From a virus, in IMG/VR virus record IMGVR_UViG_3300010233_000067, positions 14,268 through 41,629 of that record: a stretch of DNA of 27,362 nucleotides. One strand, given 5' to 3'. Both the position numbers and the translations under genes were made by a program. Shown here piece by piece: positions 22,472-27,362 of the stretch (position 1 is its first letter; every line of letters begins with the position of its first letter). The notes under the pieces are model-generated. The model ran no database searches and was not told where the DNA came from. It saw nothing but the letters and a program-made list of their open reading frames with translations.

Positions 22472-22854
22472 TTAATCACTACTCTATGATTTGTTAGTGT
22501 CAAATACTTATCTTCATTTGGATGATATTCATCCCAGTCTTTCTTCCATGGGCCTCTGAAAGACAGAACCCAACTACGTCCAGTACTTCGAACTTGATGG
22601 AAAGGAATTCTTTTAGTCAGAATAGGCTTCCAAGAAGGGTTGTGGATATTTAATGACCCGTCTCTGAAAATTTCCTTAAGACATCCCTTAAATAACCATG
22701 ACATAGAATTGAATGCATGAGTATGAAAAACTTCTCTACTTCCATCTTCAAACTTAAGCAGTAGGATACTGAAGAGGGGTTTAATTTCTAAGAAAGTGAA
22801 AGCCCACACTCTTGAGAGAGGACCACCATCTTTACCGTACGTTAGTAGTTTCAT
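22468..22854 (-). CDS. Cupin-like phage protein
   Basis: A 128-residue protein with the look of a small cupin: strands LLLKFEDGSREVFHTHAFN (His44, His46) and SWLFKGCLKEIF, then KPILTKRIPFHQVRS (His86) and a final WVLSFRGPW strand, with a conserved TLTNHR end. In cupins the His of strands 3 and 4 and a later His bind a metal. The pattern FHTHAFNSMSW resembles a family of small metal-binding phage proteins of unknown substrate. It overlaps the MazZ-like gene by 23 bases and the RNR start by 4 bases, so it is co-translated with nucleotide-metabolism enzymes. Role unknown. Confidence 0.6.
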   Translation of the reverse strand: MKLLTYGKDGGPLSRVWAFTFLEIKPLFSILLLKFEDGSREVFHTHAFNSMSWLFKGCLKEIFRDGSLNIHNPSWKPILTKRIPFHQVRSTGRSWVLSFRGPWKKDWDEYHPNEDKYLTLTNHRVVIN

Positions 22855-23152
22855 TCTTACTTTCTAGATGAAGTTGAAGTTCTGCCAGAAGACGCCAGGC
22901 AGCCTTGGCTAGATGATAACCACCATCGGTATCAATAGGATTACTCAGATGATCCATCTGATGTCGGAGAGAACTATCTAGTTGGTCCGTGCTCTTCTCT
23001 CGGGCCCAGTGAAGTGGTTGGCCAGGGTTGTGTTGGTCGTTACCGGCCCTAGACACACGAGCGACTTCAAGAAGAGCATCGGGGAAATAAGCCAGTACAC
23101 CAGTAAAAATAGGAAGAGCTTTACGTTCTTTCGGATCAGTCGGAAGCGCCAT
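22832..23152 (-). CDS. dATP/dGTP pyrophosphohydrolase-like (MazZ / DUF5664-type) protein
   Basis: A 106-residue protein with the helix pattern of the small family that includes MazZ of phages with diaminopurine DNA: ALLEVARVSRAG (27-37), a short H-N-P-G loop, a TDQLDSSLRHQMDHL helix (about 55-69), an acidic loop PIDTDGGYHLAKAAW (72-86) and a final LLAELQLHLE helix. Acidic residues in these helices would bind Mg2+ and the nucleotide triphosphate. Members convert dATP or dGTP to the monophosphate, or their activity is unknown. Genuine MazZ works with PurZ, which is not in this window, so the family call does not prove a modified genome. It overlaps the HAD gene by 17 bases. Confidence 0.6.
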   Translation of the reverse strand: MALPTDPKERKALPIFTGVLAYFPDALLEVARVSRAGNDQHNPGQPLHWAREKSTDQLDSSLRHQMDHLSNPIDTDGGYHLAKAAWRLLAELQLHLESKNETTNVR

Positions 23153-23504
23153 CTGCCCTCACACCCTTGTTTGGGATTACTTGTACTGCTCTGTCGTCCC
23201 AGAGTTCGATCATATTGTAGTCCTTACGACAAGTGATGGGTAAGACCTGGCCTATATACTTCTGACACCAGTCCCGTACCTCTCCTAAGATATAGTCCTC
23301 AGACACGGCTTTACCAAACATATCAGTAAACGGCCCTGCCGCTCTTGCCGTAAAGATACGGACGTCTTTGCCTTGCTTGACCCATCTCTTGACACGTTCA
23401 AGCATCAGAGGAACAGGTTCACCGATACCGTGGGGAACACCAAACGTACCAGGATATACAGCAAGTGTTCCATCTAAGTCTACTCCGATCCAACCATTAC
23501 TCAA
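23136..23504 (-). CDS. HAD-superfamily phosphatase
   Basis: A 122-residue enzyme with the four HAD motifs: nucleophile and general acid in VDLDGTLA (Asp9, Asp11), FTARA (Thr52), a Lys in TCRKD (Lys94) and the acidic pair LWDDRA (Asp103, Asp104). It lacks a large cap domain, so the active site is open; small phage enzymes of this kind act as nucleotidases or 3'-phosphatases on nucleic acid. Setting between dCMP deaminase and MazZ-like genes favours a nucleotide substrate, but that is inference. The start is TTG at 23504; no in-frame ATG gives the complete first strand. It overlaps its upstream neighbour by 8 bases. Confidence 0.75.
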   Translation of the reverse strand: MSNGWIGVDLDGTLAVYPGTFGVPHGIGEPVPLMLERVKRWVKQGKDVRIFTARAAGPFTDMFGKAVSEDYILGEVRDWCQKYIGQVLPITCRKDYNMIELWDDRAVQVIPNKGVRADGASD

Positions 23505-23733
23505 AGAAATCTACCTCAGTTATATCAGGACCTATACTAGACGAGTAGTGCGGAATATCCCTTAACCAGTACTCTCCAGTCTTTTCTCTGTGTTCCTTCA
23601 TTCTTTTTCTTCCTGAGTCGATCTTTTCTTTCTCTAGGTTGTATCTGTCCTGGGCGTCGGACTCATTGATATAGACAGCCAACGGCTGGAATTCTTCGTA
23701 GTCAAGAAGTGATACTAGATAAGCTTTAGTCAT
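23497..23733 (-). CDS. Hypothetical 78-residue phage protein
   Basis: An acidic protein starting with the strand MTKAYLVSLLDYEE, then PLAVYINESDAQDRY, a charged helix (EKEKIDSGRKRMKEHREK) and a final strand ending in DITEVDFFE. This strand-helix-strand layout is common among small phage proteins that report on, or inhibit, host functions. A loose resemblance to DUF7336-type proteins is noted but not relied on. It is coupled to the dCMP deaminase (8-base overlap). Confidence 0.55.
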   Translation of the reverse strand: MTKAYLVSLLDYEEFQPLAVYINESDAQDRYNLEKEKIDSGRKRMKEHREKTGEYWLRDIPHYSSSIGPDITEVDFFE

Positions 23734-24187
23734 TGTATACCACCGTCTCTATCCCGGCTTCGTCACACATCTTCTGGGCTAATGCCAAGGAAGGACCCCA
23801 TCTCTTAAGTCTTTCCGGATCAACGTCGCCAACCAGTCCGACAACTCTTCTGACGCCGCTCTGGATAACGATTCCTGCACATCTCGTGCACATATTCGGA
23901 CTTCCGAATCCAGGATAGACGTAAAGCGTTCCACCATCCGTTCTGCCCTTTGCTGAAACGACGGCGTTGACTTCGGCATGTACGACGAGTTCGAGCTTGA
24001 GATTTCTGTCTTGTAGTCGTTCGTCTGTGTCATCGACACCTTCCGGAAATCCGTTGTAACCTACTGATACAATCCTGTTGTCATTCACAACGACGGCACC
24101 TACACGAGTACTCGGGTCCTTGCTCCATGAACTTACTATCTTAGCTAATTCGAGATACCTACGATCCCATTTCTCTTGTCTATTCAT
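23726..24187 (-). CDS. dCMP deaminase
   Basis: A 153-residue zinc deaminase that converts dCMP to dUMP, feeding dTMP synthesis. The active site is clear: HAEVNAV (His70, Glu72) and CTRC (Cys100, Cys103) bind Zn2+ and activate water. The N-terminal SKDPSTRVGAVVV block and GYNGFPEG loop are typical of phage and bacterial dCMP deaminases. One departure is that the residue before the first zinc Cys is Met (SPNMC) rather than the usual Pro. ATG is coupled to the preceding 54-residue gene by an ATGA overlap. Together with the RNR this raises the pyrimidine deoxynucleotide supply. Confidence 0.9.
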   Translation of the reverse strand: MNRQEKWDRRYLELAKIVSSWSKDPSTRVGAVVVNDNRIVSVGYNGFPEGVDDTDERLQDRNLKLELVVHAEVNAVVSAKGRTDGGTLYVYPGFGSPNMCTRCAGIVIQSGVRRVVGLVGDVDPERLKRWGPSLALAQKMCDEAGIETVVYND

Positions 24188-24348
24188 CTGAACTTCAATT
24201 CCATTATTCGTTCATCACCAAAGATATCCAGTATGTCATCCTCCGTAAGATTCAAAGCCTCGATGAAGAGTTCGCAGAGTTCGATAGGAGAATATCTATC
24301 CTTAAGGGATGCAGAAAACTCTTCTAGAATGTCATAGTCTGTAGACAT
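24184..24348 (-). CDS. Hypothetical 54-residue acidic protein
   Basis: A short gene from ATG 24348 to TGA 24184-24186, sharing four bases with the dCMP deaminase start and lying two bases after the exonuclease stop. The product begins MSTDYDILEEFS and has a helix with RYSPIELCELFIEALN and an acidic LTEDDILDIFGDE stretch. It is a likely small helical protein, acidic enough to act as a nucleic-acid mimic or a binder of a host polymerase, but no function is known. The exact fit in the operon supports it. Confidence 0.58.
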   Translation of the reverse strand: MSTDYDILEEFSASLKDRYSPIELCELFIEALNLTEDDILDIFGDERIMELKFR

Positions 24349-24349
24349 A

Positions 24350-25138
24350 TTAATCATCATCATTCACAAGGATAGATTTCAAAGAAGACTTCTCAAATTT
24401 ACCGGAGCTCCAAGAACCACAAGATGTACATTGATATCGCTGACGCTTGCCGGTTCTCGTTATAGAAAAGCCACGTTTGATGACTTCAGTACTTTGACAA
24501 GTTGGGCAAGATGAGTCGCTCTCAGAACCAGACAACAAACCCAAATGGGGATGGTTCTCCATGAACGGCCTTAGGATTAAATACACACGTTCGAGTAAAA
24601 CTACATCCTGAGAGTTATACTCCTTCATACGAGCCCAGGCTTCTTTATCCCCCTGCATACATCTATCCCACAAGGAGAACCCACCAGTCTCTGCTTTGGC
24701 CCCCAGATTAAGATACGACGCCAGGTTGTTAAGAGAATTGCTGTCGAATTTGAAATAACGGCTTGCTACCTTCTTGGTGTCCACGGTCTTATATGCAGAC
24801 GGGGCAGTGAGGCCGTAGTAAATGAATCGGGCATTTAGTTTCGGCAGGTCGAATCTATCAGAATGATGACCAATGACGACGTCAGATTTATCTAGAACTT
24901 CCCAAATCTCTTTGACAAGCTTTTCGTCGTCTACTACACCCTTCTTATAACCCTTGTAATCAGGTAAAGCTTTGCAATAAACCTCTGGTTCATACAGGTC
25001 CTTCCAAGACACCGAAAGAATCTTAGAGAATTCCAGAATCTTCAAAGCGTTGTCATCGAACGCCCTCCATGTATAGGCCGTTAGAGGACTACTTTCTATG
25101 TCAATCAAAGTGACTCTAGGCTTGGTGTTCTTGTACAA
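24350..25138 (-). CDS. DEDD 3'-5' exonuclease with C-terminal zinc ribbon
   Basis: A 262-residue protein of the RNase H-like exonuclease group related to the proofreading domain of family B polymerases. Metal ligands are visible: LIDIESSP (Asp13, Glu15), GHHSDRFDLPKL (Asp97) and YNSQDVVLLERVY (Asp178); residues 10-195 form the nuclease. A second domain at ~208-245 has CPTC and YQCTSCGSWS (Cys211, Cys214, Cys237, Cys240), a transposase-type zinc ribbon likely to bind DNA. The fusion suggests a nuclease targeted to specific DNA structures. The start is TTG at 25138, 23 bases inside the preceding gene. Possible roles are proofreading, host DNA breakdown or recombination. Confidence 0.82.
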   Translation of the reverse strand: MYKNTKPRVTLIDIESSPLTAYTWRAFDDNALKILEFSKILSVSWKDLYEPEVYCKALPDYKGYKKGVVDDEKLVKEIWEVLDKSDVVIGHHSDRFDLPKLNARFIYYGLTAPSAYKTVDTKKVASRYFKFDSNSLNNLASYLNLGAKAETGGFSLWDRCMQGDKEAWARMKEYNSQDVVLLERVYLILRPFMENHPHLGLLSGSESDSSCPTCQSTEVIKRGFSITRTGKRQRYQCTSCGSWSSGKFEKSSLKSILVNDDD

Positions 25139-25424
25139 TAATCTTCTTCTTTGCTGGGCTCTTCGGACGGAGTTCCTTGACTGATTTGATACACGACTTC
25201 GGAATTATGATGTAATGCGAGACATGTTCTTCATACGTCTCGTCGGCGGTGATACTAGACGCCAGTATGATCCTGTCTTCCTTGTCTGCCACGACGTAAC
25301 CGACTGAACGACAACTCAGTGACCCCTGGTCTGTCAGGATGTCTTCGAGCTTACCCCAGTCGGCACCCTGCTCAGAATCCTCCCAGAGGACTTCTACGAG
25401 TCTGAAGGCTGACTTAGGACTCAT
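25116..25424 (-). CDS. Hypothetical 102-residue protein
   Basis: A small beta-rich protein: VEVLWEDSEQGADWGKLEDI, then a RSVGYVVADKEDRIILASSI strand pair, and YIIIPKSCIKSVKEL near the end. This sequence style (strand, acidic loop with Trp, VGYVV, IP at the end) is common in unannotated phage proteins. The C-terminal tail is basic (SPAKKKI). It overlaps the exonuclease gene by 23 bases and is coupled to the previous gene (ATGA). No function. Confidence 0.58.
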   Translation of the reverse strand: MSPKSAFRLVEVLWEDSEQGADWGKLEDILTDQGSLSCRSVGYVVADKEDRIILASSITADETYEEHVSHYIIIPKSCIKSVKELRPKSPAKKKIIVQEHQA

Positions 25425-25609
25425 GACTCACTATCATTCGTAGTGTACTGCAGGACTTTAATCATCTGAGGATTCAACCGAGGCCGCTGTCTGATGTAAT
25501 CCAATCGGAGTTTCTCTGCCTGTTTGATGTCGGTGATGTCTTCATGCAGGATATGGAGATGGACTTCGTCTTCCCAGATAGAACACTGAAGGATAAGATA
25601 CTTAGTCAT
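25421..25609 (-). CDS. Hypothetical 62-residue protein
   Basis: A short protein with strand-like LILQCSIWEDEVHLHIL and a helix IKQAEKLRLDYIRQRP. No motif recognised. ATG overlaps the preceding stop and its own stop overlaps the next ATG, each as ATGA, so it belongs to the coupled operon. Confidence 0.52.
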   Translation of the reverse strand: MTKYLILQCSIWEDEVHLHILHEDITDIKQAEKLRLDYIRQRPRLNPQMIKVLQYTTNDSES

Positions 25610-25917
25610 CTGCGTTTCTTTTTCCTTTTCTTCTTCGTCGGAACTTTCCAGCCCGTGTCTTGTGAGATATAGTCTGCTACTCTACGTAGCATCTCTGGAT
25701 CTTCGTGCCTTCCAATTCGATATCTGTTGCAGTATGTGCAAGCCAATCCTCTTATCATTTTAGTTCGATGTGAATGTTCGACCGCTAGATTCTTATTGAA
25801 AGACGATGCCTCCCTAAGACAGATTGCACACCGGAAGTTCTGCTTCTTAAGAAGTTCTTGGTATTGCTTCTCAGTGATGCCATAAGTCTTAAGGAGGTGT
25901 CGTTCCCGTGGTGTCAC
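25606..25917 (-). CDS. Recombination endonuclease VII-like
   Basis: A 103-residue protein of the T4 endonuclease VII (gp49) family, HNH enzymes that cleave branched DNA before packaging. Zinc ligands are CAIC (Cys30, Cys33) and CTYC (Cys60, Cys63). The active-site block LAVEHSH has Glu47, His48 and His50, followed by MIRGLACTYCN (Asn64). T4 Endo VII uses Asp40 where this enzyme has Glu47, a conservative change. The end is a basic tail KKKRKKKRR. It lacks the long C-terminal domain of T4 gp49 and may act as a simple HNH nuclease. The start is GTG, overlapping the preceding gene as GTGA. Confidence 0.85.
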   Translation of the reverse strand: MTPRERHLLKTYGITEKQYQELLKKQNFRCAICLREASSFNKNLAVEHSHRTKMIRGLACTYCNRYRIGRHEDPEMLRRVADYISQDTGWKVPTKKKRKKKRR

Positions 25918-26201
25918 AGACTGAGAGTAGCCTGGACACTGCCATCGGCATCGACACGACGGATGAACTGTACCGCACCGGTAGCAACCGTGAAGACTAC
26001 TGCGTCGGTGTCATTCGGCCCTTCGAGGACTGCGATGAACTGGGGGCCGAACTTAAGGAAGCCCTTGGTGTTTACTACTTCACCCTTCGTGTCATTTGCT
26101 ACGGGATAGAAGTGGACTTCGTACTCGATAGGATCAGGAACTGAGGCAGGAACTACTGTAGGCTTACGTGTCATTAGATCTACGATGTTTTCGTCGGACA
26201 T
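25914..26201 (-). CDS. Hypothetical 95-residue protein
   Basis: A beta-rich protein with a short disordered N-terminus (ENIVDLMTRKPTVVPASVPD) followed by strands YEVHFYPV, GFLKFGPQFIAVL, DAVVFTVATGAVQFI and a final VQATLSL. No catalytic motif, Cys or membrane segment. Such proteins are frequent in early phage operons; no specific function. ATG 26201 is 18 bases after the nuclease stop, with an AAGAAAGAAC ribosome site. Confidence 0.55.
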   Translation of the reverse strand: MSDENIVDLMTRKPTVVPASVPDPIEYEVHFYPVANDTKGEVVNTKGFLKFGPQFIAVLEGPNDTDAVVFTVATGAVQFIRRVDADGSVQATLSL

Positions 26202-26219
26202 ATTTAGTTATGTTCTTTC

Positions 26220-27086
26220 TTAGGCCTTTAGGCCGGTTACGTCGCTCTGCGACTTAGAGAATACGTTAGGTTCTTTTACGACCTTGGTTAAATAAACCGG
26301 GCCTGTGCTGTAGTAGTAAGTCTTCAACCCCTTGCCGTTATTACTGTCTTTATGACATTCAAACTTATGGCTGCAGTAGGAGCACCCTACTGAGAGTTTG
26401 AGATTTCCGGATTTTTGGTGAGGCTCGTCTTCGTAGCATCTTTCAGGAGGTGACGCATTTCCGCAAGTTTCCCGAACCAGTCTGATACGGGAACGGACGT
26501 CGAATTCATCAATCTTTTCTTTAGGTAATTCAAGGGTAGTTATTTCTCCTGATTGTTTGTCGAATGCTATCCAGGCTGCTGGTAAGTCAAGGGCATGTGC
26601 ATATCCACATAACTGGTGGGCGTAGCCAAAAACGTCATTCCCTGGTTCAAGCAATGAACCGTCTTTGAACTTCCTGAATGAGAACGCCGAGCAGGATTTG
26701 ATATCCACAAGGACTCCGTCAATTACGCAATCGATGTGGCCTAAGATTCCGTCTACAGAAATCTCTTCCTGTAGTCTCTCGACTTTATGGCCTGCTGCTT
26801 GTGCCAGAAAGATAAGAAGCGCTTCTGTGCTGTCCCCGTACGCAAATTTTAACAGGGTTTGTCCAGAGATCTCCTCCCCCTTGAAGCCGTTCAGCTCATA
26901 CCAAAGCATTCTTAAAGGGCGGCCTATGTTTGACATCCTGAGAGTAGGCTCCCTGGCGTCGGACTTAAACCGACTACCAAGGACTTCACCTACAGTTCTG
27001 GAGTACTCTTCGACCAGACTGGTATCAGAAAGCTTCCTAGACTCAAGGAGCCTATAGACGTCTTCTACGAGTGTAGAGATTACCAA
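26220..27086 (-). CDS. PD-(D/E)XK exonuclease
   Basis: A 288-residue nuclease in the RecB/Cas4 superfamily. The core is GDSTEALL (Glu89), GHIDCVIDGVLVDIKS (Asp119, Asp128, Lys130), and a later QLCGYAHAL helix, i.e. the D...(D/E)xK metal site. A Cys cluster at the end, CSYCSHKFEC (Cys235, Cys238, Cys244) with a Cys at 208 or 217, resembles the Fe-S or zinc cluster that holds Cas4/AddB-type enzymes together. N-terminal RPLRMLWYELNG is the family's arch element. It probably degrades DNA ends or acts in recombination next to the ssDNA-binding protein. The start is TTG, overlapping the upstream gene by 7 bases. A DNA exonuclease role fits better than Cas4 since no CRISPR genes are present. Confidence 0.82.
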   Translation of the reverse strand: MVISTLVEDVYRLLESRKLSDTSLVEEYSRTVGEVLGSRFKSDAREPTLRMSNIGRPLRMLWYELNGFKGEEISGQTLLKFAYGDSTEALLIFLAQAAGHKVERLQEEISVDGILGHIDCVIDGVLVDIKSCSAFSFRKFKDGSLLEPGNDVFGYAHQLCGYAHALDLPAAWIAFDKQSGEITTLELPKEKIDEFDVRSRIRLVRETCGNASPPERCYEDEPHQKSGNLKLSVGCSYCSHKFECHKDSNNGKGLKTYYYSTGPVYLTKVVKEPNVFSKSQSDVTGLKA

Positions 27087-27362
27087 GTATCAGAGGCCTC
27101 TGTGGGTTCGGCAGGCTTCGTAGGAAAGTTCGCTTTGCCTGCATACTCGAGATGCTCCCAGACCTGAATCGCCAGACAGGACGGCTTCAGACGCTTGGCT
27201 TTCTTGTGTTCGATCTCGTTGTTAGAGTACTTGACATTAAGTACCGACCCGTTGCCAATCAATCTCTTCTGATCCCACTCCGCGCCATCCGGACCTACGA
27301 CTGAAAACGGCTTACCGGCAGTCCCGTCCTTCTTGACGGCCTTGCGGGAGAACCGGACGTAT
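27080..27362 (-). CDS. ssDNA-binding protein, C-terminal part
   Basis: An incomplete gene running off the right edge; the frame is open through the last base, so the TTG at 27262 is internal. The visible ~94 residues include KDGTAGKPFSVVGPDG, the LIGNGSVLNVKYSNN strand and LAIQVWEHLEYAGKANF, the pattern of T7 gp2.5/Enc34-type phage ssDNA-binding OB-fold proteins. A short acidic-polar tail (PAEPTEASDTW) matches the acidic C-terminal arm of this group, ending in an aromatic residue as in gp2.5. It protects single-stranded DNA in replication. Confidence 0.7.
   Translation of the reverse strand, partial: YVRFSRKAVKKDGTAGKPFSVVGPDGAEWDQKRLIGNGSVLNVKYSNNEIEHKKAKRLKPSCLAIQVWEHLEYAGKANFPTKPAEPTEASDTW

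Noticed and set aside
22832-23152. Firm claim that the phage has 2-aminoadenine DNA
   Set aside because: Only a MazZ-like family member is visible; PurZ and the associated polymerase and DatZ are not in the window.
26220-27086. Cas4 of a CRISPR system
   Set aside because: The nuclease has Cas4-like cysteines but lies beside an ssDNA-binding protein in a phage operon with no cas genes or repeat arrays.
1-27362. Diversity-generating retroelement, suggested by the BPP-1-like head
   Set aside because: No reverse transcriptase motif (YxDD), template repeat or accessory gene was seen in either strand of the window.

Overview
The window looks like the central part of a tailed double-stranded DNA phage with podovirus architecture. 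It has no rRNA, tRNA, CRISPR or bacterial housekeeping genes, coding density is close to 100 percent, and most adjacent genes overlap by 1 to 8 bases. The head module (portal, Bbp19-like protein, scaffold-like protein, epsilon15/BPP-1-type major capsid protein, Bbp16-like cement protein, staple-like protein) resembles Salmonella phage epsilon15 and Bordetella phage BPP-1. The ejection module (gp13-like protein, Ala-rich gp14-like protein, lytic transglycosylase, two large internal proteins) and a T7-type tail-fibre N-terminus resemble the T7 plan. A Gram-negative host is inferred from this injection machinery. The host itself cannot be named.

Layout. Positions 1-18832 are a rightward late operon: portal end, capsid assembly genes, a cluster of small virion or accessory genes (4142-5653), tail adaptor and nozzle genes (5666-9727), five ejection-protein genes (9724-17434), a short T7-type fibre/adaptor gene (17472-18311), and two small membrane proteins that look like holins (18321-18832). 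A strong bidirectional terminator lies at 18854-18888. From there to the right edge all genes run leftward. They form an early/middle DNA-metabolism operon whose promoter lies outside the window. In transcription order it contains the ssDNA-binding protein end, a PD-(D/E)XK nuclease, small unknown genes, endonuclease VII, a DEDD exonuclease with a zinc ribbon, dCMP deaminase, a HAD phosphatase, a MazZ-like nucleotide pyrophosphohydrolase, a cupin-like protein, a class II (adenosylcobalamin-dependent) ribonucleotide reductase interrupted by an intein, then five very small genes.

The leftward genes together would degrade or process DNA and remodel the deoxynucleotide pool (RNR, dCMP deaminase, MazZ-like enzyme, phosphatase). 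The rightward genes build the particle and release it. No endolysin or terminase is seen in the window; both probably lie outside it.

The most notable observations are: an intein placed exactly before the radical-bearing cysteine of the RNR, with a partly eroded LAGLIDADG endonuclease; three tiny ORFs of 10-13 codons that exactly bridge gaps between ejection and fibre genes; a conserved tail gene that has no ATG, GTG or TTG start and follows the preceding gene in the same frame after a single TAA; a three-copy 11-residue Met-His repeat protein; an AT-hook protein among the virion genes; and several small genes recovered by reading short frames (44, 58, 34, 55 and 54 residues).
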